From Flavobacterium sp. UMI-01 (lineage in GTDB: Bacteria > Bacteroidota > Bacteroidia > Flavobacteriales > Flavobacteriaceae): a DNA stretch of 64,000 bases. This document shows positions 16,162 through 25,423 of the stretch, piece after piece. Location of the stretch: assembly GCF_019656315.1 (NCBI RefSeq), contig NZ_BPLU01000038.1:620001-684000 (forward strand). The letters are read 5' to 3'. The notes below the pieces were generated by a model that saw nothing but the letters and a program-made list of their open reading frames with translations, had not been told where the DNA came from and did not search any database. The position numbers and the translations under genes were made by a program. Numbering within the stretch: the stretch's first letter is position 1; each line of letters starts with the position of its first letter.

Positions 16162-17976
16162 TCATTTCACCCCTTTGAATTGGGCATAATTGTAATACAC
16201 AGCCCCTTCAATTTGACCCGCAGCATTGTAAAACCACGTTTGTACAAAGGCAGGTCCTTTAGGTAACTTTTTAATCGTAAAAGTAACACCGTCCGCATCG
16301 GGATTGGCGTCTTTCTTTTCGTCCACATAAACCGTGTCGCCATTCCAAATTTTAATTCGGGCACTGGCAATTTTAAGGGCTTTTCCTGAACCAGCAGACA
16401 TCAATGTGGTTTCTTTTTCTATCTCTTTTGGCCAACGGCGCAAATCAAAAGAATAAGTTCCTGTTTTATCAAATTCCACCGCAATAAAACCACTTCCTGC
16501 GCTCCCTTTTTGAACATCGCCTTGGTGCCAAATCACAGTACCGTGAAAATCGTGTGCATGTAAAACCGATTCGGGTTCTTTTGGATTTCCAATAATAATT
16601 CGGGTATATTCAGCGGAACGTTCTTCGACCAATTTCCACCAGTTTTCGTACTCTTGTTTTAATTCGGTCACCACGGAAACATAAGCGGTATTGGCTATGA
16701 TATTGTTTTGCTGTTTTTCGTCCACTAGCACATCATACAATTCCCAATCCGAAGTACTGTTGGTTCGTACTAAACGCCATTTGTGCTTGATAACATCTCC
16801 TTCCCAATCGTCTTTTTTAACGGATAATTTTTTATATTTTTCAGGAAATTCCGTCCACATATCATCAATCGTAACGGCTCTGTTTTTATAGGCTTGAGGA
16901 TCGTTTGAAGGATCTTTATCCAAAAAAGGTTTGAAACTACGACCCGCTATTTTTAATTTTTCGGGTCTGTTAGGCACATCTTTTAAATTCAAAACATCCA
17001 TAAACGTAGGTAGCCAATCGATATGAGCAGTCAAGGCCGTTACTTCTCTGCCCTTTCCTGCGCCTCCTAGATTTCCTTTTTCCCATCGTATGAAACAAGG
17101 CACACGAGTACCCCCGTCATAATTAGAACCTTTTCCGCCTCTTAAATAACCGCCATCTCCATTATCTGTGGTGAAAACCAAAATGGTGTTATCTGCAATT
17201 CCTTTATCTTCTAAGAATTGCATCAAGCGACCCATATTTTTATCAATATTTTCGATGGTTCCCATTTTCGCACTAACCCCTTTACGCGCATCTGGTGGCA
17301 AAAAATGCGGTGCATGCGCCGTACCAAGCGGAATATAAGCAAAGAACGGCTTGTTCTTTTTGATATTATCTTCCATAAAATCCATGGCCCGATTCATAAA
17401 GAAATTGGTCGTAAAAGCGCCTTCAATGCCATCATTTTCATCGGTCATTGTTACCAATTTGTCATTCACCCACATACTGGCAGTATTGTTGGTATTTCCC
17501 CAATAATCGGGTTGTTGCCCCGTTCCCCCGCCTTTAATCCAAGCTACATACTCAAAGCCTCGGTCTTTTGGGCGAAAGGGATAATTGTCCCCCAAATGCC
17601 ATTTGAAAAACAAACCCGTTGCATAGCCATTGGCTTTGAAAATATCAGCCATGGTGATTTCGTCAGCACGCATCATGTTACGGCCGTTAATCGTATGCCA
17701 AACCCCTACCACATCACTAGGCCTTCCAGTTAAAAGTGCCGCTCGGGTAGGAGAACAACTCGGTGACACATGAAAATCGGTTAATTGTACCGACTCTTTA
17801 GCCAATTTATCAATATTGGGTGTGCGTGCGCCATTTTCTTTATAATACGAAAAAGAGCTGTGACTGATGTCGTCAGGCATTACAAAAATGACATTCGGAC
17901 GGTCTTTGGATTGGGCTGATAGTTGGAAGTTCCAAAGAAATCCCAATAAGAGGAAGGTTGATTGTAGTAGTTTCAT
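16162..17976 (-). CDS. S1 family sulfatase with C-terminal extension
   Basis: 604 residues, signal peptide to about LSAQ. The opening is NVIFVMPDDISHSSFSYY and the formylglycine signature is VSPSCSPTRAALLTGR (C74). FFKWHLGDNYPFRPKDRGFE and VFTTDNGDGGY carry metal and sulfate residues. A C-terminal part of about 140 residues (from about 465) follows the catalytic fold and is shared with the sulfatase at 29731-31551, which has the same layout (GVWHT, KWHLGD, HGGGG or KGGGT, PDYW). The two are therefore paralogs, perhaps acting on different sulfated positions. A minor oddity is FFKWHLG where the paralog has MFGKWHLG. The gene abuts the TIM-barrel gene upstream (1 bp spacer) and ends at the terminator at 16079-16141. 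Confidence 0.88.
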   Translation of the reverse strand: MKLLQSTFLLLGFLWNFQLSAQSKDRPNVIFVMPDDISHSSFSYYKENGARTPNIDKLAKESVQLTDFHVSPSCSPTRAALLTGRPSDVVGVWHTINGRNMMRADEITMADIFKANGYATGLFFKWHLGDNYPFRPKDRGFEYVAWIKGGGTGQQPDYWGNTNNTASMWVNDKLVTMTDENDGIEGAFTTNFFMNRAMDFMEDNIKKNKPFFAYIPLGTAHAPHFLPPDARKGVSAKMGTIENIDKNMGRLMQFLEDKGIADNTILVFTTDNGDGGYLRGGKGSNYDGGTRVPCFIRWEKGNLGGAGKGREVTALTAHIDWLPTFMDVLNLKDVPNRPEKLKIAGRSFKPFLDKDPSNDPQAYKNRAVTIDDMWTEFPEKYKKLSVKKDDWEGDVIKHKWRLVRTNSTSDWELYDVLVDEKQQNNIIANTAYVSVVTELKQEYENWWKLVEERSAEYTRIIIGNPKEPESVLHAHDFHGTVIWHQGDVQKGSAGSGFIAVEFDKTGTYSFDLRRWPKEIEKETTLMSAGSGKALKIASARIKIWNGDTVYVDEKKDANPDADGVTFTIKKLPKGPAFVQTWFYNAAGQIEGAVYYNYAQFKGVK

Positions 17977-17977
17977 A

Positions 17978-19645
17978 TTATAACTTATCTCTTAATTCAT
18001 TCACTTTTTTATCTGCATTAGTAGCAATATGTCTATCGTATTCTGGTGTATATAATGTGGCTATTGCGTTGAATTCCTGTGGCAACTGATTATAGGATTT
18101 CCAATTTTTATCATATTCTTTAATCCATTTTTGAATGTTTTTTGTATCTTTATTAACCTCAGCGTCTGACAGATATACAAGAGAACGGTAAATTTTATAT
18201 AAGCGTAAACCGTATTCGGTAGATCCAATAGCATGGTTTCTTGTTTCGGCATCTTTCCATTGAATTGATTTAGCAAGTTTGACCATTGCTGTCCATTTAG
18301 CAACCGATTCGTCTTTTTGTTTAAGATTTCGTTTTTGACCTATCACATCTTTTGCGGGTTTTGGCCATCCTATACCTTGGTCTCGTGTCCACCAAACATC
18401 CATATCGTAATGAGTTGAATTTCTACCTCTAATTACTGCTTCGGCCGACAACAAACAAAGTTTTCTAAATTTAGCAATATCCTTTCCTTTTAAATGTAAC
18501 CTTTCCGTGGCGTACCGATTAAAAACAAAGACCTCCGATTGCTTAGTATCCTTAGCCCATTGTGCCATTACCCAAGAATTCAAATCACACCACATTTCGT
18601 TTTTGATATACGGGCCATCCCAGCCACCACCACGAGTCCAGGTCCATACACCACCAAATAAGTCTGGTTTTTTTTCTACGAATTCGCGAATACTATTTAT
18701 ATCCTCTTCAGGCATGCTAGCATGTTCTTCAAATCCTTCAATAACTCCATTGGCAATATAATTAGGATAAGCTCCTTTGCCTTCATACTCTCTTGCTGAT
18801 TGTACTTCTATAATTTGTGGATGACGCCCCTGACCAATTACTTTACTAAATGGTCGAGCTCTATGGAAATCTCCTTCACAATGTTTGATACTTATTATTA
18901 AATTTCGATGTGGTTCAATAGCATTACTTACTTTCATATAAGCACCTAAATTTCTATCAAATGAATTCCAAGTACGGAAAATGAGTTGTTTATTCCGTTT
19001 TACACAAATCTCTTCCCTTAAAATTTGTATTAATGGGATAATGGTTTTTTCTGGATTTGTTTTATTATCAATTGCTCCTTGATGATAGGGTGCATCATCT
19101 AAATAGGTTTCACCAATACGAACTACCAAGCCTGTTAAATCAGGAAATTGATCAAACATTTCATTAATTTGAGCTCTTATCAATTTTTCAGTGACTAGAT
19201 TATTAGGATCACCAAAAGTTTTCTCTATATGGTATTTTTCTATTAATCGTTTTGGAAACAAAACCAAATCAGACATGGCATAAATAGCCAAACCTTGTGC
19301 TTTGCAAGCAGCATGCATGCTTTTAATTTGCAGTGCCTTATCCTCTACCCAAGCACGTTCTTTGGAACCTTTAGGCAAAATAGTGGCGTCTACAGACTCC
19401 CAATTGATAGCTAATGCTGGCGATTCAAATAGAAAATAAACCTTACCATTGTACCCCATTTCTTTAATAACCGCTGGGTCATTATACACAGACTTGTAAG
19501 GAGCTTCACCAGGATTATGATGAATCATGTCTAAAATTAGGGGATTGGCACTATGATTTTGACCTATCAATACATTACTAAAAGAACATAGGAATACTAC
19601 GAGTACAGCTAATCGATTTTTTTTGTTTGTTGAAATGAAATTCAT
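17978..19645 (-). CDS. Secreted TIM-barrel hydrolase candidate of unassigned family
   Basis: 555 residues, signal peptide to about IGQ. I do not recognise a numbered family. Features suggest a (beta/alpha)8 barrel: a strand-loop series with GKVYFLFE, LAIYAMSDL, GLVVRIGETYL, LIFRTWNSFD, LIISIKHCEGDF, IIEVQSAREYEGKGAYPNY, and GGVWTWTRGGGWDGPYI, then a helical C-terminal part. The acidic residues in RIGET, KHCEGDF and QSAREYEG are candidate catalytic residues. The Arg/Trp-rich loops and general layout recall alpha-glucuronidases (GH67/GH115-like), which would suit a uronic-acid substrate, but this is a weak resemblance. It has its own predicted promoter at 19718-19745 and precedes a sulfatase. 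Base composition is more AT-rich than the neighbouring GH95 gene. Confidence 0.6.
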   Translation of the reverse strand: MNFISTNKKNRLAVLVVFLCSFSNVLIGQNHSANPLILDMIHHNPGEAPYKSVYNDPAVIKEMGYNGKVYFLFESPALAINWESVDATILPKGSKERAWVEDKALQIKSMHAACKAQGLAIYAMSDLVLFPKRLIEKYHIEKTFGDPNNLVTEKLIRAQINEMFDQFPDLTGLVVRIGETYLDDAPYHQGAIDNKTNPEKTIIPLIQILREEICVKRNKQLIFRTWNSFDRNLGAYMKVSNAIEPHRNLIISIKHCEGDFHRARPFSKVIGQGRHPQIIEVQSAREYEGKGAYPNYIANGVIEGFEEHASMPEEDINSIREFVEKKPDLFGGVWTWTRGGGWDGPYIKNEMWCDLNSWVMAQWAKDTKQSEVFVFNRYATERLHLKGKDIAKFRKLCLLSAEAVIRGRNSTHYDMDVWWTRDQGIGWPKPAKDVIGQKRNLKQKDESVAKWTAMVKLAKSIQWKDAETRNHAIGSTEYGLRLYKIYRSLVYLSDAEVNKDTKNIQKWIKEYDKNWKSYNQLPQEFNAIATLYTPEYDRHIATNADKKVNELRDKL

Positions 19646-19717
19646 TTGATCAATTTATTAGGTTTTTGGATTTGCTTTTGTTTTTACTTTTTTTAATAAA
19701 TTATAGCGTTTTTAACT

Positions 19718-19745
19718 CAAACCTAATTTATATTTTTGTTTTCAA
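19718..19745 (-). promoter_or_regulatory. Predicted Bacteroidota-type promoter
   Basis: On the minus strand TTG (19743-19745) is followed after 17 bp by TAGGTTTG (19718-19725), a full match to the -7 consensus TAnnTTTG. It lies 73 bp upstream of the start at 19645. This suggests an internal or constitutive promoter for the TIM-barrel gene and the sulfatase after it. The rest of the 19646-19824 spacer is AT-rich with no gene. Confidence 0.55.
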
Positions 19746-19824
19746 TCTTTTAATTCGACCAATAACAGTTATACTTCGACATTTTACAACCTCAATTATT
19801 AGATTTCCATCGACCCGAAATGTT

Positions 19825-22323
19825 CTATCTCCCTACCAAAACAATTTCTTCACCTGCTTTAGTTGGAATGTCATACACAAAACTTGGTCGTAGCGACGTT
19901 TTGGTTAACGAAGCTGCTGTAGAAACCAATGGTTTTTTAATTTCAGGAAGCTGATAGAACGGATTTGGATTCTCGTTAGAAGCGACAGGAACTGTTTTCC
20001 CATTTGGAAGTACCAATTCGTTATACGAACGAACGCGGCAGTTGCCTCCTAAATTGGATTTTAGCACAACTTTAGTCAATTTGCCGGCTTTCCATTCCAT
20101 CGATTTAATTTCAAAGCCCCCACGAGCTCTCAAACCCGAAACAGTTCCTGCTTTCCACACATCGGGAAGCGCTGGAATCAAATGAATCGCACCATCATGA
20201 CTTTGTACTAACATTTCCGTTAACCCTGAAGTAAATCCAAAATTTCCATCAATTTGAAAGGGCGGATGGGCATCAAACATATTGGCATAGGTTCCGCCTC
20301 CTTTTGGAGAATCTGGTCGTCCTACCAATTTGATTTGGTCTCCCATTAATTTATAAGCATGGTTACCATCAAGCAAACGCGCCCATAGATTGATTTTCCA
20401 GTTCATCGACCAACCCGTTGAAGGGTCGCCACGCTGAATCAACGTATTTTTTGCCCCTTCAAACAACTCAGGATTGCGATAAGGCGAAATTTGATTCGAA
20501 GGATATAAACCGTACAAATGCGATACGTGACGGTGATCTTCTGTTGGGTCGTCCCAATCTTCTAACCATTCTTGCAATTGGTTGTGTTTTCCTATTTGCA
20601 TTGGAGGCAATTGCGGCAAGGTGTTTTCAATTTTGGTAACCAAAGCAGCATCCAAATTCAAAATCTTAGCTGCTTGAATGGTTTTGACAAAAATATCATA
20701 AACGAGTTGGTTGTCCATCGTAGTTCCTTGTTGAATATTGATGCTTCTAGGACGACCCGCTGGACCGTGCTCTGGAGACAAGGATGGAGAAACAATTAAC
20801 CAATTGTTTTTAGGTTCTTTGGTTAAAAAGCTCAAACAAAATTCGGCTGCTCCTTTCATTGTTGGATACACTGAACGCAAATAATTTTTATCGCCATTAA
20901 ACATGTATTTATCCCATAAATGTTGGGCTAACCAAGTTCCTCCTGTAGGCCACATTCCCCAAGTAGCACCATCAACAGCGCCTGCAATACGCCAAATATC
21001 GGTGTTGTGGTGTGCCATCCAACCGTCAGCGCCGTACATTACTTTGGCTGTTTCGGCACCCGTTACCGATAATTCTTTAACCAATTGAATTAGCGGTTCG
21101 TGCATCTCGGTTAAATTGGTTACCTCTGCAGGCCAATAATTCATTTGGGTATTGATGTTAATCGTATAAGCACTTTTCCAAGGCGGTAGTAAATCTTTGT
21201 TCCAAATTCCTTGTAAGTTCGCTGCTTGCCCCCCAGGTTGTGAAGAAGAAATCAGCAAATAACGACCAAATTGAAAATACAAAGCCGCCAAAGAAGGGTC
21301 GTAAGTCGTGCTAAATTCTTTGATGCGAACATCCGTTGGCTTAGTAACCGCGTCGGTTTGTCCCAAATTAAGCTGGACTCTATTGAAATATTTTTGATAA
21401 AAAGCTGTGTGATCTTGCACCAATTGGTTGTACTTTTTCTTTTCGGCTTTGGCGATATAATCCACCGCTCTTTTGTGAGCATCGGCACTAATATCCTTAT
21501 AATTCACAAAATTAGTCGCTATCGATAGGTACATCAAGACAGTATTGGCATTGGTAACCACCAATTTATTAGTTTCTGCTGTAAGTTTTCCTCCTTCAGG
21601 AACAATTTTCAAGCGAGATTCAAATTCGACCAAGCCTTTAATCGGTTTGGCGCTTTTGACACGTTTGTTAAATCCGTCACTGCTGAGGCCTGTCATTTTT
21701 AAAATATCATTCTTTTCAGTGGCTACCGTTACAACCGCTGGTGCGGGACGATCCATTCCTGCCGAAAAACTGATTTTTCCTTTTTGACTTGCCGTTAGTT
21801 TGATGACAATCACTTGGTCTGTAAATGAAGTAAACACTTCGCGTTTGTAATCAACACCATCCACCGTGTAAGTAGTCGTCGTTATGGCTTTTTCAATATC
21901 GAGTTCACGGCGGTAATTGGTAAATTTTTCTTGATTGACAAAATCAAGTCGCAAATCGCCCACCGTTTCATAAAACATTCCATGAGAAGTAGCTGAAATA
22001 AAATTGGATTCGGCAACCTGATGTGCTTCTGTATATTTTTCTTGGAACAATAAGGTTCGGATATTGTCTAATTGCCCTTTTGCCTTTGGATTATTATTTT
22101 GATGAGGACTCCCTGCCCAAAGCGTGTTTTCATTTAGCTGAATTTGTTCACGCACAGGATTTCCAAAAACCATCGCACCTAAACGACCATTTCCTATTGG
22201 CAAAGCTTCGTTCCAGTTGGCCGCTGGGGCATTGTACCATAATGTAAGTCCTGTGTTGTTCTGAGCGCTGGTATTTCCAAGCCCAAGACATACTAAAACA
22301 AAAAGGTTTACTACAAATTTCAT
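19825..22323 (-). CDS. GH95 alpha-L-fucosidase (or alpha-galactosidase)
   Basis: 832 residues, signal peptide NLFVLVCLGLGNTSAQ. The family hallmark opening LTLWYNAPAANWNEALPIGNGRLGAMVFG is followed by the beta-sandwich, then the (alpha/alpha)6 barrel with NINTQMNYWPAE (substrate-activating Asn residues), LQEWLEDW with the likely catalytic E585, HVSHLYGLYP, and FQIDGNFG with D692. This matches the Asn/Glu/Asp machinery known from the Bifidobacterium AfcA 1,2-alpha-L-fucosidase. Presence of GH29 and GH141 in the same locus makes fucose the favoured target. The signal sequence is almost the same, also at DNA level, as that of the beta-helix gene at 22684-24000. Confidence 0.9.
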   Translation of the reverse strand: MKFVVNLFVLVCLGLGNTSAQNNTGLTLWYNAPAANWNEALPIGNGRLGAMVFGNPVREQIQLNENTLWAGSPHQNNNPKAKGQLDNIRTLLFQEKYTEAHQVAESNFISATSHGMFYETVGDLRLDFVNQEKFTNYRRELDIEKAITTTTYTVDGVDYKREVFTSFTDQVIVIKLTASQKGKISFSAGMDRPAPAVVTVATEKNDILKMTGLSSDGFNKRVKSAKPIKGLVEFESRLKIVPEGGKLTAETNKLVVTNANTVLMYLSIATNFVNYKDISADAHKRAVDYIAKAEKKKYNQLVQDHTAFYQKYFNRVQLNLGQTDAVTKPTDVRIKEFSTTYDPSLAALYFQFGRYLLISSSQPGGQAANLQGIWNKDLLPPWKSAYTININTQMNYWPAEVTNLTEMHEPLIQLVKELSVTGAETAKVMYGADGWMAHHNTDIWRIAGAVDGATWGMWPTGGTWLAQHLWDKYMFNGDKNYLRSVYPTMKGAAEFCLSFLTKEPKNNWLIVSPSLSPEHGPAGRPRSINIQQGTTMDNQLVYDIFVKTIQAAKILNLDAALVTKIENTLPQLPPMQIGKHNQLQEWLEDWDDPTEDHRHVSHLYGLYPSNQISPYRNPELFEGAKNTLIQRGDPSTGWSMNWKINLWARLLDGNHAYKLMGDQIKLVGRPDSPKGGGTYANMFDAHPPFQIDGNFGFTSGLTEMLVQSHDGAIHLIPALPDVWKAGTVSGLRARGGFEIKSMEWKAGKLTKVVLKSNLGGNCRVRSYNELVLPNGKTVPVASNENPNPFYQLPEIKKPLVSTAASLTKTSLRPSFVYDIPTKAGEEIVLVGR

Positions 22324-22519
22324 TCGTTTTTTATTTATTTTTTTGGGTTATTGCATCCTAAAACTCCGAGGAGATTTACGATTGATAGTTAATTTTTTTT
22401 TCCAAATTAGAGAAAATATTTCTGAAACGAAATTACTATTTTGTGCCTTTTAGGCTATAAATTAAAATTCCTTTTCTATAACACATAACTCATTTGGTTA
22501 TTATTATAAAAAAGGAAAC

Positions 22520-22618
22520 TGGAATGTTAGGCTCTATATAAACTTGATTGCATTTTACTGGAACACAGATGACACAGATAAAACGGATTTACACCAATTT
22601 TTTAATCCAACATTCCTT
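22520..22618. repeat. Intergenic repeat unit bounded by short inverted arms
   Basis: Arms GGAATGTT and AACATTCC bracket about 95 bp containing GGAACACAGATGACACAG then AAACGGATTTACACC. The same core occurs in inverted orientation at about 29543-29588. This is a dispersed flavobacterial-type repeat, not a gene. The 22324-22683 spacer otherwise shows only AT-rich sequence and the hairpin at 22626. Confidence 0.6.
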
Positions 22619-22625
22619 TCATAAC

Positions 22626-22660
22626 AAATCCTACAAGGTTTTAAAAACCTTGCAGGATTT
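22626..22660. terminator. Near-perfect palindrome downstream of beta-helix paralog 4
   Basis: Arms AAATCCTACAAGGTTTT and AAAACCTTGCAGGATTT pair with a single G-T type mismatch and a one-base loop. It follows the stop at 22684 on the minus strand. No long T run follows, so it may act as an mRNA 3'-end stabiliser or as a mobile repeat rather than a classical terminator. Confidence 0.5.
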
Positions 22661-22683
22661 CATGCAATAGTATTTTTTTTAGA

Positions 22684-24000
22684 TTATTTTACTTTCGGAT
22701 TTTCAATTTGAGTCACCTTGTTATTGGTTCCCTTATCTGTTACTTTACCAAAACTAATCACCGTATTGCCACTCGATGTTTCTTCTAAGATAATCGGATA
22801 TTCGGTTTCGTTTTTAATGGTCGAATTAGCATCTTTTACAACAATGGGACGCAAATTAGTGTCCAACGGCCCATCGGCACGATGAAAAACAATTTGGTGA
22901 TTACTCCCTAAAACATCAGCCACATTATGGTCTCCCACTGCATTGGGCGAAGGCAAAATCGTTAATTCAATATTTTGATTGGATTTCGATAATCGAAAAT
23001 CATTTAGAGGCGCATACGAAAAATTTCCCGTTGAGCCGATTATCTTTCCTTTTTGAGGCATATTAAAATTAGTAGCACCACAATCAATTGCTTTCGAATT
23101 AATTACAGTTGCATTAGAAGCCAAATAGGCTCTGATGCCGCCTCTCATTTTTTTCACCGTACAGTTTTCAACGGTAACACTACCGCCTTTGGTATAGACT
23201 CTGATGCCATCTTCAGAAAGGGGATACATCACATTTTTGGGTATCGGTTGTCCCTCCGTTTTGTATTCGGATCTAAAGGGCAAATCTTCTGGATCTTTCT
23301 CTAAATACAAATCGGCACTAGGGCGCATTCTGCCTTCGACCAAGGTATTTTTTATAACAGATTTATCGGCAGGTTCTTGCATATAAATGCCATGACCAAA
23401 AGCTCTTTGTTGCACCTCACAATTGTCAATCGTATTGCGTTTGCCTTTTAGTAAAATTCCGCAACGTTTATTCAAACCAAAAGCATTGTCTTTTCCAATT
23501 CCGTAGATACTTCCATAGCCATACGGATACGAACCTCGCACGGTTAGTTTCACTTTTTCGATTAGATTATCATCTCCCGAAACCGTTAACACCGCCTGAC
23601 CTTTGAGTCCGCTGGCATGGGTAACCCTATTTTTATTGTAACTGCTAAAATCGGTTACCTCAACTAAACCATCGATATAGGTATCTTCGAAAGTAGCTCC
23701 TTTGAATACATTTTGATTTCCCGAAACCACAATATACCCTAATTTGGTACTCCCTACTGGCACATTGACAAAAACGCCTGTTAAGTCAATGGTATTATTC
23801 GAACCCGAACAATCTATTTTTCTGCTTTCTTTCGGCAGTTCTGTCAAATCATATTTTCCTGCTTTGAGAACAATGTTTTGATTGCTGTTTTTTACAGCTT
23901 CGCTAAGTTGTTTCAAATTCGAAACTTTCACAGTTGTTTGAGCTATTAAATTCCCTAGCCCAAGACATACTAATACAAAAAGGTTTATTACAATTTTCAT
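22684..24000 (-). CDS. Secreted right-handed beta-helix protein, paralog 4 (divergent)
   Basis: 438 residues, signal peptide NLFVLVCLGLGNLIAQ, nearly the same as in the adjacent GH95 protein. It is homologous to the three beta-helix proteins at 403-7476: RGSYPYGYGSIYG (155-167), RAFGH (199-203) and LSEDGIRVY (261-269) align. It is the most divergent copy: where the others have R-T/S-TD and ETSG, this one reads RMRPSADLYLEKDPEDLPF, so one of the two central conserved motifs is rebuilt. If those residues are catalytic, this copy either has another specificity or has lost activity. It sits between a sulfatase upstream (23 bp) and GH95 downstream (360 bp with repeats). Confidence 0.72.
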   Translation of the reverse strand: MKIVINLFVLVCLGLGNLIAQTTVKVSNLKQLSEAVKNSNQNIVLKAGKYDLTELPKESRKIDCSGSNNTIDLTGVFVNVPVGSTKLGYIVVSGNQNVFKGATFEDTYIDGLVEVTDFSSYNKNRVTHASGLKGQAVLTVSGDDNLIEKVKLTVRGSYPYGYGSIYGIGKDNAFGLNKRCGILLKGKRNTIDNCEVQQRAFGHGIYMQEPADKSVIKNTLVEGRMRPSADLYLEKDPEDLPFRSEYKTEGQPIPKNVMYPLSEDGIRVYTKGGSVTVENCTVKKMRGGIRAYLASNATVINSKAIDCGATNFNMPQKGKIIGSTGNFSYAPLNDFRLSKSNQNIELTILPSPNAVGDHNVADVLGSNHQIVFHRADGPLDTNLRPIVVKDANSTIKNETEYPIILEETSSGNTVISFGKVTDKGTNNKVTQIENPKVK

Positions 24001-24022
24001 TAATTATTTTTATTTATTTTTT

Positions 24023-25405
24023 TTATAAGAAATCATCTTCTTGTTCCTTCATCCACTTTAAAAGTGCATTCTTAAGTTCGTTTACTTTAAAATGAAGTTC
24101 CGAATTACCTACAAGATTATTCATTTCCTCTGGATCATCATTAAGATTATAAAGTTCAAATTCAGGATGCTTTCTATACCGTTGAACAATATCAGTTGCC
24201 TTTTTATCATAGCCTGCTTTGGCAAGCCAAGAAAGATACATTTTACGAACATGACGGTCTTCCATTTTATCTACATAGCCATAATCAAAACCATTTATGA
24301 CACGCACAGCATAAAAATCATTGAAAGGTTTATTCCAGATTAATTTAAACTGTCCATCGGTTATCGCTCTCATTTTATATTCGGGGCCTTCGTTAGTATT
24401 ATTATACAAGAAATAGGCATATTCTCTGTGCTTAGTACTAGTTGTCTTAATTAATGGCAATAAACTTTTCCCATCTAAATTGGAAGGCACTTCTCCGCCT
24501 GCCGCATCAATCAACGTTGGTAAAATATCGCAATACTGTGTTAGCGCATGAGTTACAACTTTGTTATTATAGGGTTTTGGCCATTTCATAATGCATGCAG
24601 ATCTTAACCCAATGTCGTAAGTAGTCCATTTTCCGCCTGGCATACCCGCCCCATTTTCGTCTAAAACAATAAGAGCTGTATTTGAAGCTAAGTTGTGTTT
24701 TTCAAGAAGCTTTTGAGTATTACCGACTTGTTCGTCAAAAAGTTTTATTTCGGCTAGGTATTCGGTAAAATACGCCCTTGTTTCTTTAGTGTCCACCAAA
24801 TTTTCCGGAAGCACAACGGTATTGGGATCCCAAAGGGAATTATCTCCAGCGTTCCAAGGATCATGAGCATGTACAGAACAAATAATTAAACAAAAAGGTT
24901 GGTTTTTATCCCGGTTTACAAATTCTGTTACGCCATCCCAATTTTCAGGAGGAGTACCGTTATAATTGGCGTTTTTAGTAAACCCTTCAATTATTTCAAA
25001 AGGATAAACAGAGGTTGGGCTAAAATGCATTTTTCCAGTTAAACCCACACGGTAACCCAATTTATTTAGATGTTGCACAATACTAAGTGTCCCTTTTTTT
25101 GTAGCAGCATGATTCACATTACATCCATTTCTATTAGGCGTTAATCCCGTATATAATTCAGCCCTAGTTGGAGCACAAATAGCTTGAGAAACGAACATAT
25201 TTTTAAATAAAATTCCCTCTGCCGCTAATTTATCAATATTAGGTGTGGTGTTCTTGTTTTTAGAACCATAACACCCAATATCTCTGGCGTTTATATCATC
25301 GCCAAGAATAATTACAAAATTAGGCTGTTTTGATTGCGCCAATATTGTACAGCTAATAAGCAAACTAATAAAGAAAAGTAAAACTCTTGGCTTGTATTTT
25401 TTCAT
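24023..25405 (-). CDS. S1 family sulfatase
   Basis: 460 residues, signal peptide to about ILAQ. Metal site VIILGDDINARDIGCYG and formylglycine signature VSQAICAPTRAELYTGL (C77) are intact. GLTGKMHFSPT and VLDENGAGMPGGKWTTYD carry further active-site residues. GKMH replaces the GKWH common in other sulfatases. The C-terminus ends in an acidic stretch (EEMNNL..., LLKWMKEQEDDFL). It lies upstream of beta-helix paralog 4 and downstream of the esterase, with the mini-ORF/hairpin repeat in the upstream spacer. Periplasmic desulfation of the locus polysaccharide is the expected role; sugar and position are unknown. Confidence 0.87.
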   Translation of the reverse strand: MKKYKPRVLLFFISLLISCTILAQSKQPNFVIILGDDINARDIGCYGSKNKNTTPNIDKLAAEGILFKNMFVSQAICAPTRAELYTGLTPNRNGCNVNHAATKKGTLSIVQHLNKLGYRVGLTGKMHFSPTSVYPFEIIEGFTKNANYNGTPPENWDGVTEFVNRDKNQPFCLIICSVHAHDPWNAGDNSLWDPNTVVLPENLVDTKETRAYFTEYLAEIKLFDEQVGNTQKLLEKHNLASNTALIVLDENGAGMPGGKWTTYDIGLRSACIMKWPKPYNNKVVTHALTQYCDILPTLIDAAGGEVPSNLDGKSLLPLIKTTSTKHREYAYFLYNNTNEGPEYKMRAITDGQFKLIWNKPFNDFYAVRVINGFDYGYVDKMEDRHVRKMYLSWLAKAGYDKKATDIVQRYRKHPEFELYNLNDDPEEMNNLVGNSELHFKVNELKNALLKWMKEQEDDFL

Positions 25406-25423
25406 ATGTGTTAATTTTAATTT

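Noticed and set aside
17218-17733. 171-codon open frame on the plus strand
   Set aside because: Antisense shadow of the sulfatase gene; no start signal and no family features.
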